64,000 bases of DNA from JAIVGV01 sp031425275 (GCA_031425275.1 JANPJA010000084.1:52938-116937), one strand, 5' to 3'; positions 36,307-46,800 are shown, counted from the first letter of the stretch. The notes: generated by a model not told the origin, from the letters alone. Numbers and translations: made by a program.

Positions 36307-38500
36307 TTTTCAAATCGTCGGTCGTCACGTTATTCGCGAAGTCCGCCGCGAAAACTCGCAACGTGTAGTCGCCCGGCGGCAACTCCCCCGCGTCAAACCG
36401 CCCCTCCCGCGCTTCGCCGCGACCGACCCGGTTCGTCACCTCGTAGAAGAACCGCGTCTCCGCGCTCCCGTAAACGGTGATGCCGCTCTGATCCGCGTAC
36501 GCGAGCTTGACCGCGTCTTGAAGGGGCGGCAGCCGATCAAACTCCAAGTTGACGCGCGCCGCGGCGAAACCCTCGGCGGGTGTCCCGTCAGACTTCAATA
36601 TCTGGTAGCCGAGGCGGTGGAGGCCGATGCGACGACGCGCGGCGTTGCCGTCCACCTGATCGTAAGCTTCGACTACCACGCGCACAGTCCCGCGCACAAT
36701 TAGACGGCCGTCGCGACGCTCCGAGAGTTGAATGTTCAACTGGTCGAAGAGCTGCACGCCGTCGCGCGCGATGAGCGGCGCGCGGCCGTCGGTGAAGCCG
36801 GCGAAAGGGAGGATGAGCGGGTTCAGTTCATTGTGGGGCGGGCCGAAGTTGAGGTGGACGTGATACATCCGGTTGACCGTGCCGAGGGCGTCCCCGACGC
36901 GGAAGCGCGTGCCGCGACGGACGCGGACGCGCGTGATCTTGCCGGCTTCATCCGTGACCGCACGGAAACGCGAATCGTCGAACATTTTCCCGTCGCCGTC
37001 GCGGCCGACGCGCATGTGGATGTAGGCGAAGAGACCGGCGCGCATCCCTTCGTGCAGCGCGTCGAAGCCCCAGTTGGCGGCGGGGCTGGTTACTTTCTCC
37101 TCGTGGATCGCGCGGACGGTCGCCCCGAGCGCTCCGAAAACGTCGATGCCGCTGTGGAGGTGATGGCGCGGGTCGGGGGAGTCGTAGCTGCCGCGCACCT
37201 CGCCGAGCGTTGCGGTCACTTCGTGCCAACGGTTCTGCGGATCGAGCGGCCACGGAAGCTCACCCCCGCCGAGGGTCGCCGCGCCCAGTCGAGGGATTTC
37301 GACGGGCGGTGCTTGGGCGGATGTCACAGGCGGCGTGGCGGCGTCGGGAGTCGGCGCAGTGTCGGCCGGCGCGAGCTTGCGGACGAGATAGTTCACGCCG
37401 TCGGCGACGTAAAGTCTTCCCTCCCGGTCGAGCGTCAGACCGGCGGGTTGGTTCATTCGCGCAACGCTCGCGCCGTCACCGTCGGCGAAGCCCGTGCCGA
37501 CACCGGCGATGAGCCGCGTGCGTCCGTCGGGGCCGAGTTGCCAGACTATGCCGCGCTCTTGTTCCGTGAAGTAGAGAAACCCGTCGCGCGTCGTGACCAT
37601 CCCGACAGGGCCGCCGATGAAAATTTCCGCGCCTTCGGGCGTGTAAAGCCCGACGGTCGATACCTGTGCGTCCGCGCCCACTTTGCGCAGCCGGTCGTTG
37701 CCCGTGTCGGCGACGTAGATGTCGCCGCCCGCTGAGACGGCCACGCCGCAGGGCGTGTCGAAGAGCGCGCCGCCCCGTCCATCGCCGTCCACATAGCCGG
37801 GCCGGTCGCCGCCCGCCAACGTCCTCACCTCGCCCGACGCGCTGACGACGCGGATGCGGTCGTTATAAGTGTCGGCGACATAGACTTGGCCGCTCGCGTC
37901 AACCGAGACGCCGACCGGCCCGTCGAATTGCGCGGAGCCGCCCGGCCCGTCGCGGAAGCCCGCCGTGCCGTCGCCCGCAATCGTCGTGACGATTCCCGCC
38001 GGTGTCACTTTACGGATGCGGTTGTTGCCGGTGTCGGCGACGTAGAGATTTCCCTCCCGGTCGATGGCAAGCCCTGAAGGGGTGTGGAAAGACGCCCCCG
38101 CGCCCGCGCCGTCGGCATAGCCTTCCCGGTCGCCCGCGAGTGTCGAGACCGAACCGTCGGGCGCAATTTTACGAATGCGATTGCTCGCGCCGCCGTCCGC
38201 GACATAAATGTTGCCCGCCGCGTCGGCCGCCACGCCGAAGGGATCGGCGAATTGCGCGTGCGACCCGGAAGGATGATCGACCACTCCCGGCGCTCCGTCG
38301 CCCGCGTGTGTGGAGACTCGCGCGCGCCAGCCCGCCACCGTCGGGACGGGGCGCGCGGCCTTGCGTTTGTAAAAGAGGTAGGCCGCGCCGGACGCGGCCA
38401 GCAGGGCGAGACCGACGCAGACGGCCGCGACAGCCGCGCGTGTTTTGCGGGGTGATTTTGTCGGGATCAAATTAGCGTCGCCCCGGCCGCGCGGCGTCAC
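36287..38500 (-). CDS. NHL-repeat propeller fused to M23-like peptidase domain
   Basis: The protein has 737 residues with a GTG start at 38500. A membrane anchor lies at about 22-44. Six NHL repeats (about 60-370; each with GNIYVADTGNNRIRK-like signatures) form a beta-propeller. A M23/LytM-type domain follows: HLHSGIDVFG with His449 and Asp453, then HVHLNFG with His547 and His549. It retains the zinc-ligand pattern of lysostaphin-type endopeptidases, although a long insertion separates the motifs. The tail contains a beta-rich region. It is translationally coupled (GTGA) to the upstream Delta-60 gene. It could be an envelope peptidase or a degenerate binder. Confidence 0.8.
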   Translation of the reverse strand: MTPRGRGDANLIPTKSPRKTRAAVAAVCVGLALLAASGAAYLFYKRKAARPVPTVAGWRARVSTHAGDGAPGVVDHPSGSHAQFADPFGVAADAAGNIYVADGGASNRIRKIAPDGSVSTLAGDREGYADGAGAGASFHTPSGLAIDREGNLYVADTGNNRIRKVTPAGIVTTIAGDGTAGFRDGPGGSAQFDGPVGVSVDASGQVYVADTYNDRIRVVSASGEVRTLAGGDRPGYVDGDGRGGALFDTPCGVAVSAGGDIYVADTGNDRLRKVGADAQVSTVGLYTPEGAEIFIGGPVGMVTTRDGFLYFTEQERGIVWQLGPDGRTRLIAGVGTGFADGDGASVARMNQPAGLTLDREGRLYVADGVNYLVRKLAPADTAPTPDAATPPVTSAQAPPVEIPRLGAATLGGGELPWPLDPQNRWHEVTATLGEVRGSYDSPDPRHHLHSGIDVFGALGATVRAIHEEKVTSPAANWGFDALHEGMRAGLFAYIHMRVGRDGDGKMFDDSRFRAVTDEAGKITRVRVRRGTRFRVGDALGTVNRMYHVHLNFGPPHNELNPLILPFAGFTDGRAPLIARDGVQLFDQLNIQLSERRDGRLIVRGTVRVVVEAYDQVDGNAARRRIGLHRLGYQILKSDGTPAEGFAAARVNLEFDRLPPLQDAVKLAYADQSGITVYGSAETRFFYEVTNRVGRGEAREGRFDAGELPPGDYTLRVFAADFANNVTTDDLKIRIVRD

Positions 38501-41500
38501 GGCCGCCCGAACCTGAGGCGGTACTCCACCGAGTCGATGAACCCTTTGATCATGGTGCGGAAGTCGGTCGGGTGCGTGTTGAGATAGTTGAGCCAGTTCT
38601 GATAGCCGGGCAATTCGGGCGTGCGCCGCAGGTAGCCGTAGTACTGCATGGCAACGAACGCGCCGTTGTACTCGCGCGCGTCCACCTCTTGGCTCTCGAC
38701 GACGGCGCGCAAGACCTGCCCGCGCGTCAGCGTGCCCGAGCCGAGACCGTTGGTGAGATCAGTTTTCGTCAGCGTGACTTCCGATCCCGACTCAGGGTTC
38801 GCGGGATCGCGCGTGCGGATCGATTGCAGGCCGAAGGGATCGAGGAGGTTGTTGACGTAGGCGGCGTGGGTAAGCGAGGGCGGGAACTTTGTCAGAAAAT
38901 CCCTGCGCTCGGTGAAGGCTTGGGCGAAGGCCGCGCGCCGCTGAAACACCTCGGCGGAAGTCGCGCCGGTGAGTTGGCTCATGTCGGCGACGATCTCCGA
39001 GTATGAGGGCAGCCGCGCGTAAGCCGCGCGGTAGAAGCGGAAAGCGTAATAGCCTTTGAGATGAAATTCCGGCGCGCGGAAGAAGCCGGATGAGACGGTG
39101 GCGCGGTCGCAACTGGGGTCGTTGTTCACGTCGGGGCAACTGTTGAGCGTGCTCACCCACGCGCTCCGGCCCGGCTCTTCCGGTTCGCGCGAGAGGAAGT
39201 CGAGGTACTGCTGGCGCACGAAGAAGGCATGGCCGGGTAGCGGGTTCGGGGAGTTGGGCGTGTCATTGTCGTTGATGATAAAGTAGGCATAGGCATTTTC
39301 ACTTAAGTCCGCACCGAAAGGGTGCAAGAGCGACATTCCCGCCGTCTCCCCCCTCTCCACGTGACCGTCATCCACGACCGCGACGTGAACGATCTTCTGA
39401 GTCTCGCCGGGCGCGAAGTTAAGCGTCAGAAAAGTTGAGGCGAAGTCGCAACGCGCGAGGGCCGAGCCCCTGTCAACGTCGCAACGCTCACCCATTGAGT
39501 AGTCGTCCATCGAGAAATCAACCGAGGCCGGGGCGGAAAGATCGGGGCCGCTCCGCGTGACGGTGACGGCCACGCTCCCGACGCCTTCCGACACCTGTCT
39601 GGGTGACAAGTTGATTCCGAAAAACGACTGATTAGCCGGGCCTGAGGCCGCCCAGTGTAATGAGTTCGCGATTAATTGGGATCGATCACCTCCGGGCGAG
39701 CTGGTCGGGAAGAGATTGAGTCCGACGACGCGCCCGTTGAAGGGTTGTTTCGTGCCTACGGCCGGTCGGCCGTCATTCCAGTCGGCGAGTCTCTGCGAAT
39801 TCGTCGTCATCGTCACCGGGGAGTGACCGCCGCTGCTCACCGTCGAGACGCCTTGCAGCACGGGGTGTGCGCTTTGAAGTTTGACGAGCGGGGCGCTGCC
39901 CGCGAAGCCGTTGGCGGGCATGAAGGGCAGATAGTTTTCCGAGAGTATCCGGCCACCGATGTGATTAAATCCGTCCCAGTTAAAGCCGGCGATGACCACG
40001 CCCCGGCCGTATTGAACGTAGTCGGCGAGCACGTCGCCCACGTCCGTCTGATTCGACTGCGGCGGGCCGGATGAGTTGCTGTGAAAATAAATGACAGAGT
40101 CGTATTGCGTCAGGTGCTGGTATGACGGGGTGGTGGCAGTGTGCAGCGTGAAGCTATCGACTTGCGCAAACTGTCCGGTCCCCGCGACCGCCGCACGCAC
40201 TTGATCGCCGAGGTTCTGCCCGCCGCCGTAATAGACGGCCACTTTAAAGCCGTTTTGCGCGACAGTGAAAGTTTGCCCGGCGATGGTCAGCGTGCCGGTG
40301 CGAATGCCGGGGCCGCTCGGCTCAACCCTGAAACTGACGACGCGGTCGCCCGTGCCCGAAGTTTGTTCGTAGATGCTGATCCACGGCGCGTTGCTCGCGG
40401 CCGTCCACGCGCAGCCCGGCGGCGCGAAGACGTGGACGCTACTGGAATCGCCGTTTGACGGCGCGACGTGGTTCGGGCGCGAAAGCCCGTAGCGACAAGT
40501 CACGTCGGGCGCGTCGCCGAGATAGCGCACGAGGCCGAAATCTTTATCGAGCGCCGTCCCGACCACGACGATGCGCCCGTCGGGTTGGACGGCCAACGCT
40601 TCGGCCGCGTCGAGCTGGACGGGATCAAAGTCGGTCGTCTGCCGGCCGTCGTCGCTGTAAGTTTGGTCGAGCGTGCCCTCCGGGTTCACGCGCACGGACT
40701 GGAACGCCGCGTCGCGCCCCGCCACCAGAATCTTCCCGTTCTTCTGCAAGGCGAGTCCGATCACCTGCTCGACGACGAACGTGGTGGGGCCTGTGATTAG
40801 TAGGCCGTTACCGCTGAATGTTGGATCGAGGCGGCCGTCTTGCGCGAGCCTCGCCAAGCCCCCGGAGAAATTATTAGCGGAGGTCTGCACCGAACCTCCG
40901 ACGACGATCTTGCCGTCCGACTGGACGACGACGGCCGTGGCCCGGTCGGTGCGATCAGAGCTGATCTCGTTGCCGCCGCCGCCCGCGAGTGTGGCGGCGA
41001 ACGAGAACACCTGCTGGCCGCCGGTGTTGAATCCGGGGTCGTGGCCGCCCTCCGCCGTGTAGCGCGTGACCGCGAAGTCGTGGGCGAACTTGCCCGCCGC
41101 GATGATCTTGCCGTCCGGTTGGAGGGCCACCGAGTAAGCCGTCACGGGAAGCCCTTCGCCGATGGCGGACGCGGGGCCGAAATACGTTCCCACCAGCCCA
41201 CGATCACCGAAGCTGGTATCGAGCGAGCCGGTCGAGTCGTAACGTGCGACAGCAAAATACCCATCGCCGTCGGTGTCTCGCGCACCCCCGGCGATGACGA
41301 TCCGGCCGTCGGGTTGGACGATGACGGCGTTAGCGATATCGGAATTTCCGGTGAAGTTGGTTGTGACACGCCCGCCCGTCCCGAAGTTGTTATCGAGGCT
41401 CCCGTCGGGGTTGAAGCGTGCGAGGGCGAAGTCAGTCCCGTTCGTTCCGACGACGACGATGCGTCCGTCGGGCTGGACGGCGACGCCCCGCGCCGCACTG

Positions 41501-41847
41501 CTCACACCCGCGAATTCGCACGTCACCTTGCCGCCCGTGCCGAACGAGGCGTCGGGCGAGCCATTCGCGTTATAGCGCGCGACGGCGAAGTGCGTGATTA
41601 CTCCGTTTGAGGCCGTGCCGGCGACGACGATTTTGCCGTCGGGCTGCACGGCCACGGCCCGGCCATGGTCAACGCCGCCGAAGAAGTCGGTCGTCGCTTT
41701 GCCGTCCGTGTCGAACGACAGATCGAGATCGCCCGCGGCGGCCAGAACGCTTCGGCCCGGCCAGCCGAGTAGTGCGGCTAAAGCGAAGGCGAGCGTGAGC
41801 ACCTGACGGGCTGTGTTGGGGAGGAAATATTTAGACAAGATAGTCAC
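38497..41847 (-). CDS. Secreted Delta-60/BACON/Calx-beta/DUF4214 protein
   Basis: The protein has 1116 residues from the GTG at 41847, preferred over an upstream TTG because AGGAAG precedes it and a signal peptide follows. About eight Delta-60 repeats (AVQPDGKIVVAG and LARFNPDGSLD signatures) form the first ~430 residues, which likely fold as a propeller. Then come a BACON-type domain (PPGCAWTAASNAPWISI), a glutamine-amidotransferase-like fold (YYGGGQNLGDQV, YDSVIYFHSN, VIAGFNWDG), a Calx-beta domain (SEGVGSVAVTVTR, PGETQKIVHVAVVDD) and a DUF4214 tail (FVRQQYLDFLSREPE). It is exported and probably surface-attached. It is divergent from the sortilin-like gene. Confidence 0.85.
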   Translation of the reverse strand: MTILSKYFLPNTARQVLTLAFALAALLGWPGRSVLAAAGDLDLSFDTDGKATTDFFGGVDHGRAVAVQPDGKIVVAGTASNGVITHFAVARYNANGSPDASFGTGGKVTCEFAGVSSAARGVAVQPDGRIVVVGTNGTDFALARFNPDGSLDNNFGTGGRVTTNFTGNSDIANAVIVQPDGRIVIAGGARDTDGDGYFAVARYDSTGSLDTSFGDRGLVGTYFGPASAIGEGLPVTAYSVALQPDGKIIAAGKFAHDFAVTRYTAEGGHDPGFNTGGQQVFSFAATLAGGGGNEISSDRTDRATAVVVQSDGKIVVGGSVQTSANNFSGGLARLAQDGRLDPTFSGNGLLITGPTTFVVEQVIGLALQKNGKILVAGRDAAFQSVRVNPEGTLDQTYSDDGRQTTDFDPVQLDAAEALAVQPDGRIVVVGTALDKDFGLVRYLGDAPDVTCRYGLSRPNHVAPSNGDSSSVHVFAPPGCAWTAASNAPWISIYEQTSGTGDRVVSFRVEPSGPGIRTGTLTIAGQTFTVAQNGFKVAVYYGGGQNLGDQVRAAVAGTGQFAQVDSFTLHTATTPSYQHLTQYDSVIYFHSNSSGPPQSNQTDVGDVLADYVQYGRGVVIAGFNWDGFNHIGGRILSENYLPFMPANGFAGSAPLVKLQSAHPVLQGVSTVSSGGHSPVTMTTNSQRLADWNDGRPAVGTKQPFNGRVVGLNLFPTSSPGGDRSQLIANSLHWAASGPANQSFFGINLSPRQVSEGVGSVAVTVTRSGPDLSAPASVDFSMDDYSMGERCDVDRGSALARCDFASTFLTLNFAPGETQKIVHVAVVDDGHVERGETAGMSLLHPFGADLSENAYAYFIINDNDTPNSPNPLPGHAFFVRQQYLDFLSREPEEPGRSAWVSTLNSCPDVNNDPSCDRATVSSGFFRAPEFHLKGYYAFRFYRAAYARLPSYSEIVADMSQLTGATSAEVFQRRAAFAQAFTERRDFLTKFPPSLTHAAYVNNLLDPFGLQSIRTRDPANPESGSEVTLTKTDLTNGLGSGTLTRGQVLRAVVESQEVDAREYNGAFVAMQYYGYLRRTPELPGYQNWLNYLNTHPTDFRTMIKGFIDSVEYRLRFGRP

Positions 41848-42081
41848 GGCGTTTCTTCCTGAATGGTAATTCAATTTCGACGGTCGGGGATGATTTTGCG
41901 CGGGACAACATACGAGCGCGGCCGGCGCGGGCGGGCTTGCGGCGGGATGTTTTGTTTGAACCTAAGACTCTTCGCATCGTCGTCGAGGCGCGAGAGTAAG
42001 AGTATAGACGCTGGGGAAGAGTTGGGTTATTCTGGCTGTCCACTCAGCTCTGTCCGAACCTAATTGTCTTCAGGAGAGTTC

Positions 42082-45000
42082 ATGTCGCAAAAGCTGCTGC
42101 GTGTGTGCGCCGGCACACTGCTCTACGTCGCTATCCTCTGCCCCGCGCGGGCGCAGGAGCCTTCGCAAGCCCCTTCGATAACTCCGACCGCCACCCCTCT
42201 CTCGCGCGCCAAGTCGGAAGAGGAACGTCTGTTCGAGCGTCTGGAGTGGCGAAGCATCGGCCCGGCCAACATGGGCGGGCGCACGGCCGACGTGGAAGGC
42301 GTGCCCGGCAACCCGAACATCGTTTACGTCGGGACAGGCTCGGGCGGCATCTTGAAGACCACGAACGGCGGCAACACGTGGCGGCCCATCTTCGAGCGTC
42401 AAGGCACGGTCTCGGTTGGCGACATCGCACTCGAACCCGGCAACCCCGACGTGGTGTGGGTCGGCACCGGCGAGGCGAATCCGCGCAACAGTGTATCGTT
42501 CGGTGACGGGGTGTACAAGTCAACCGACGGCGGCAAAACGTGGCAACACATGGGCCTCACAGACACCCGCCACATCTCACGCATCGTCATCAACCCGCGC
42601 AACCCGGACAATGTTTTCGTCGGCGCGCTCGGCCACGCCTTCGGCCCGAACGAGGAGCGCGGCGTTTACATGACGACCGACGGCGGGCGCAATTGGCGCA
42701 AGACGCTTTACGTTGACGCGCGGCACGGCATCGCCGACATGGACATCGACCCGCAAAACCCGAACATCCTCGTGGCGGCCGTCTGGGCCTTCGAGCGCAA
42801 GCCGTGGACGCACACGAGCGGGAGCGAGAAGGGCGGAGTGTTTCGTTCGACTGACGGCGGGCGCACGTGGGCGAAGATGACGACGGGGCTGCCGAAACTC
42901 GTCGGCCGCATCGGCATCAAGTTCGCCCCGTCGAACCCGAACGTGGTGTACGCGATCACGGAGGCGAAGGAGGGCAAGCTCTACCGCTCCGACGACAAGG
43001 GCGAGACGTGGCGGCGCGTGTCGGATCAAAGCAGCATCGTCTCGCGCGGTTTCTACTACACGGATTTGAGAGTTGATCCGAGAGACGAGAACCGCGTCTA
43101 TGCCATCGCCTCGAACCTCTACGTCTCCATCGACGGCGGGCGCAGTTTCCGCTCCATCACGGGGCGCACGCACATCGATTATCATTCGCTCTGGATCGAC
43201 CCACAGGACACGCGCCGCATGTGGCAGGGGCAGGACGGCGGCGTCGCCGTCTCCACGGACGCGGGCGAGACGTGGGATTACGTCAACAACTTCCCCCTCG
43301 GCCAGTTCTACCAAGTTCACCTCGACAACCGCGAGCCGTTCTACAACGTGATGGGCGGCCTGCAAGACAACGGCTCCTGGACGGGGCCGTCGCGCACGCG
43401 CGAGCCGGCCGGCATCTTGAATGACGACTGGCGCATGGTTTCGTTCGGCGACGGCTTCCACATGTTCAACCACCCGGACGACCCGGAGTTGTACCTCTCC
43501 GAGTCGCAGGGCGGCAACGTCGTCCGCACCGACATGCGCAACCGCGAGCAGCAACTAGTCGTCCCCACTATCACCGCCGGCGGGCCCGCCTCAGATAGCC
43601 GCCACCGCTTCAACTGGAACGCGCCGCTCGTCACTTCGCCGCACGACAAGAACACGGTCTATCTCGGCGGCAACGTCCTTTACAAATCGACCGACTTCGG
43701 CAAGTCGTGGGCGGCGATCAGCCCCGATCTCACGACGAACGACAAGGAGAAGCAGAAGGAGGCGGGCGGCCCCGTCGCCTTCGAGAACACGACGGCCGAG
43801 TATCACACGACGATCATTAGCGTCGCCGAGTCGCCCGCGCGAGCCGGCGTGATCTGGGTCGGCACGGATGACGGCAACCTCCAACTGACGACCGACGGCG
43901 GGAAGACTTGGCGCAATTTGATCAAGAACGTCTCCGGCCTCAAAGACTTCTCCGAAGTCTCGCACGTGGAGCCGTCGCGCACCGATCCCGAAACCGCCTA
44001 CGTCTCTTTCGACCGCCACAAGCTGGACGACCTGCGCCCCTACGTCTTCAAGACGACCGACGGGGGCCGAACTTTCCGCAACGTGACGGGGAATTTGCCC
44101 GCCAACGCATACGTCTGGGTAGTCCGCGAAGACTTGCGGAACGCGAATTTGATTTACGCCGGAACGGAGTTGGGCATCTACGCCTCTTACAAAGGCGGCG
44201 GCGACTGGATTCCGCTCAACTTGCGCAACCTGCCGAACGTCGCCGTCCACGACATCAAAATTCACCCGCGCGACAACGATCTCGTCATCGCGACTCACGG
44301 ACGCAGCGTCCACATCTTCGACGACGCCACGCCCATCCAACAGTTGACGCCGCAGATCATCGCGGCCGACATGCACCTCTTCGACATCCGACCCGCACTC
44401 CGTCACACGACGCGGTTCACCCGCTACGGCATCGGAGATCGCGTTTTCACCGGCCAGAACCCGGCTTACGGCGCGCTCGTCACCTACTATTTGAAGGACA
44501 AGCCAGACGATAAGACGATTGTCAAAGGCCAAGTCCTCGACGCCGCGGGCAAAGTCATCTTCGAGAACACGCGGCTGCCGAAAGAGAAAGGTCTGAACCG
44601 CATCGCGTGGGATTTGCGCTACGGGGGCGCGCAGGTGCGGCGGCCGCCGACGGACGAGGAGGTCGGCTTCTTCGGCCCCCCGCGCGGGCCGCAGGTACTG
44701 CCCGGCACGTACACGGTGAGACTCTTCGTGGGCAACAAGACACTGGATCGCAAAGTCGAAGTGCGGCTCGACCCCACGGTCAGCGTCTCGCCCGCCGACT
44801 TGCGCGCGTTGCACGACATGTCGCTCCGGCTGCGCGACATGCAATCGGCGACGAACTCGGCCCTGCGCGCGCTCGACAGTTTGAAGTCGCAGATCGAGTC
44901 CATCGAGCGCACGATGCGCGACCGCGCGCCCGACGCGCCGAAGGAATTGGCCGACCGATTCGCAGCGTTCAAAAAACAGTTGGACGACGCTTCGGGCAAG

Positions 45001-45312
45001 CTCGCGCGCGAAGGCGGGGGCCTCGGCTTCTCCGGCCGCGCGCAGCTCATCGACCGCCTCGGCAACCTCTTCTTCACCATCGAAGGGGCCAACGCCGCGC
45101 CCACGCCCGCGCAGCGCGTCTTTCTCGATGAAGTACAGACGGAGTTTCGCCAGAAGCTCGACGAGACTAACCGCTTCCTCCGCGAAACCGTCCCGCAGAT
45201 GAACGAGACGCTGCGCAAATTCAACGCGCCGCAGCTCATACCGGGTAAGCCCATCGAGGCGACGCCGCCCGCCGACTCGACGCAGCCGCCGCCTAATTCG
45301 TCAAAGCAGTAG
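42082..45312 (+). CDS. Secreted sortilin/VPS10-like BNR propeller protein
   Basis: The protein has 1076 residues from the ATG at 42082 (AGGAGA upstream), with a signal peptide of about 24 residues (PARAQ). The repeats STDGGKTW, TTDGGRNW and STDGGRTW lie at roughly 45-residue spacing and match the sortilin/BNR ten-bladed propeller. LEWRSIGPANMGGRTADVEGVPGNPN is the conserved N-terminal entry of the bacterial group. A C-terminal charged coiled-coil runs from about residue 900. Sortilin-like bacterial proteins are often described as glycosyl hydrolases, but no catalytic site is evident. Two exported peptidase genes follow on the same strand, so a joint role in peptide use is possible. Confidence 0.9.
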   Translation: MSQKLLRVCAGTLLYVAILCPARAQEPSQAPSITPTATPLSRAKSEEERLFERLEWRSIGPANMGGRTADVEGVPGNPNIVYVGTGSGGILKTTNGGNTWRPIFERQGTVSVGDIALEPGNPDVVWVGTGEANPRNSVSFGDGVYKSTDGGKTWQHMGLTDTRHISRIVINPRNPDNVFVGALGHAFGPNEERGVYMTTDGGRNWRKTLYVDARHGIADMDIDPQNPNILVAAVWAFERKPWTHTSGSEKGGVFRSTDGGRTWAKMTTGLPKLVGRIGIKFAPSNPNVVYAITEAKEGKLYRSDDKGETWRRVSDQSSIVSRGFYYTDLRVDPRDENRVYAIASNLYVSIDGGRSFRSITGRTHIDYHSLWIDPQDTRRMWQGQDGGVAVSTDAGETWDYVNNFPLGQFYQVHLDNREPFYNVMGGLQDNGSWTGPSRTREPAGILNDDWRMVSFGDGFHMFNHPDDPELYLSESQGGNVVRTDMRNREQQLVVPTITAGGPASDSRHRFNWNAPLVTSPHDKNTVYLGGNVLYKSTDFGKSWAAISPDLTTNDKEKQKEAGGPVAFENTTAEYHTTIISVAESPARAGVIWVGTDDGNLQLTTDGGKTWRNLIKNVSGLKDFSEVSHVEPSRTDPETAYVSFDRHKLDDLRPYVFKTTDGGRTFRNVTGNLPANAYVWVVREDLRNANLIYAGTELGIYASYKGGGDWIPLNLRNLPNVAVHDIKIHPRDNDLVIATHGRSVHIFDDATPIQQLTPQIIAADMHLFDIRPALRHTTRFTRYGIGDRVFTGQNPAYGALVTYYLKDKPDDKTIVKGQVLDAAGKVIFENTRLPKEKGLNRIAWDLRYGGAQVRRPPTDEEVGFFGPPRGPQVLPGTYTVRLFVGNKTLDRKVEVRLDPTVSVSPADLRALHDMSLRLRDMQSATNSALRALDSLKSQIESIERTMRDRAPDAPKELADRFAAFKKQLDDASGKLAREGGGLGFSGRAQLIDRLGNLFFTIEGANAAPTPAQRVFLDEVQTEFRQKLDETNRFLRETVPQMNETLRKFNAPQLIPGKPIEATPPADSTQPPPNSSKQ

Positions 45313-45333
45313 ATCGTTTGGGAACAACAAGCT

Positions 45334-46800
45334 ATGAAAAACCGTTTGACGCTCATCAGCAGAGCCGCCGCGATTCTATCGGCGGCTCTGCTCGTCTCCG
45401 CGCAATTACTCGCGCCTTCCACCTCCGCCCAAGACTCCGCGCCGCACGTCTCGACCCTGCGGCAAATCTTCAAAGAGTTGATCGAGATCAACACGACCGA
45501 CACGGAGCGCGGCGACAACACGCGCGCGGCCCGTGCGATGGAGGCGCGGCTGCTCGCGGCAGGGTTCGCGGCCGGGGACGTGCGCGTGCTTGTCCCGGAA
45601 GGCAACGCGCGCAAGGGCAACCTCGTCGCGCGGCTGCGCGGGACGGGCGCGGGCAAGAAGCCGCTGCTCCTGCTCGCGCACATCGACGTGGTCGAGGCGC
45701 GCCCCGAAGATTGGTCGGACAATCTCGACCCGTTCAAGCTTACCGAGCGCGACGGCTATCTCTACGGGCGCGGGACGCAGGACGACAAGGCGATGGCCGC
45801 GATCTTCATCGCCAATTTGATCCGACTCAAAGGCGAGGGATTCAAACCGGAACGCGACATCATCGTCGCGCTCACGGCGGACGAGGAGGGCGGCGACTTT
45901 AACGGCGTCGAGTTTTTGCTCAAGAACCACCGCGCGCTCGTCGAGGCCGAGTTGGGCATCAACGAGGGCGGGCGCGGGCAGTTGAAAGGTGGCAAGCGTC
46001 TGCTCAACGCCGTGCAAGCGACCGAGAAAGTTTACCAAAGCTTCCGGCTCGAAGTGACGAATCGCGGCGGGCACAGCTCGCTCCCGCGTAAGGATAATCC
46101 CATTAATCAGCTCGCCGCCGGGTTAGACCGCCTCGCCCGGTTCGACTTCCCCGTCAACCTCAATGAAGTGACCCGCGCCTACTTCGAGCGCATGTCAAAG
46201 CTCGAAACGGGCGCGGTCTCGGAGGACATGAAACTCGTTTCGACGCTGAACGCATCAGTTGATCAAAGCGAACAGAGGATGGGGGCCGCCATCAAACGCC
46301 TCGCCGGTTCGCCCTATTACAACGCCGTGATGCGCACGACCTGCGTCCCGACGCGCCTCGAAGGCGGGCACGCCGACAACGCCCTGCCGCAGATGGCACG
46401 CGCGACTGTTAACTGCCGCATCCTCCCGCAGGAAACGGCCGAAGGGGTGCGGGCGGCGCTCGTGCGCGTGCTCGCCGACGCCGAGATCAAAGTGACGCCT
46501 ATCGCAGAGTCGAAGCCGAGTCCGCCGTCGCCGCTGCGCGCGGATTTAATGGGGCCGGTCGAGAGCATCACGGCCGCGCTGTGGCCCGGCGTCCCCGTAG
46601 TCCCGATCATGGGCACGGGCGCGACCGACAGTCTCTACTTCCGGCAGATCGGCATCCCCGTTTACGGCGTCTCCGGCGTCTTCGACGACGTGGACGATAA
46701 CCGCGCCCACGGCCGCGACGAGCGCATCTCCATCACCGCGCTCCTCGAAGGACAGGAGTTTTTGTACCGACTGACGAAGGCCGTCGCCGCCGGCCGTTAA
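45334..46800 (+). CDS. Exported M20-family metallopeptidase
   Basis: The protein has 488 residues with a signal peptide (about 1-32, ending TSAQ-D). Zinc-ligand residues are His116 and Asp118 in LAHIDVVE, Asp150 in GTQDDKAM, and the catalytic pair Glu184-Glu185 in DEEGG; later ligands lie in the GRDERISI and ETAEGVR regions. A lid domain (GGHSSLPRKDNPINQLA) is typical of M20 enzymes. It removes residues or deacylates peptides in the periplasm. It lies 21 bases after the sortilin-like gene and 11 bases before an M24 peptidase, an operon of peptide-handling genes. Confidence 0.92.
   Translation: MKNRLTLISRAAAILSAALLVSAQLLAPSTSAQDSAPHVSTLRQIFKELIEINTTDTERGDNTRAARAMEARLLAAGFAAGDVRVLVPEGNARKGNLVARLRGTGAGKKPLLLLAHIDVVEARPEDWSDNLDPFKLTERDGYLYGRGTQDDKAMAAIFIANLIRLKGEGFKPERDIIVALTADEEGGDFNGVEFLLKNHRALVEAELGINEGGRGQLKGGKRLLNAVQATEKVYQSFRLEVTNRGGHSSLPRKDNPINQLAAGLDRLARFDFPVNLNEVTRAYFERMSKLETGAVSEDMKLVSTLNASVDQSEQRMGAAIKRLAGSPYYNAVMRTTCVPTRLEGGHADNALPQMARATVNCRILPQETAEGVRAALVRVLADAEIKVTPIAESKPSPPSPLRADLMGPVESITAALWPGVPVVPIMGTGATDSLYFRQIGIPVYGVSGVFDDVDDNRAHGRDERISITALLEGQEFLYRLTKAVAAGR

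Noticed and set aside
42577..44844. Long minus-strand frames opposite the sortilin-like gene
   Set aside because: Antisense shadows of repeats; no ribosome site, and Arg/Val/Asp-rich composition.
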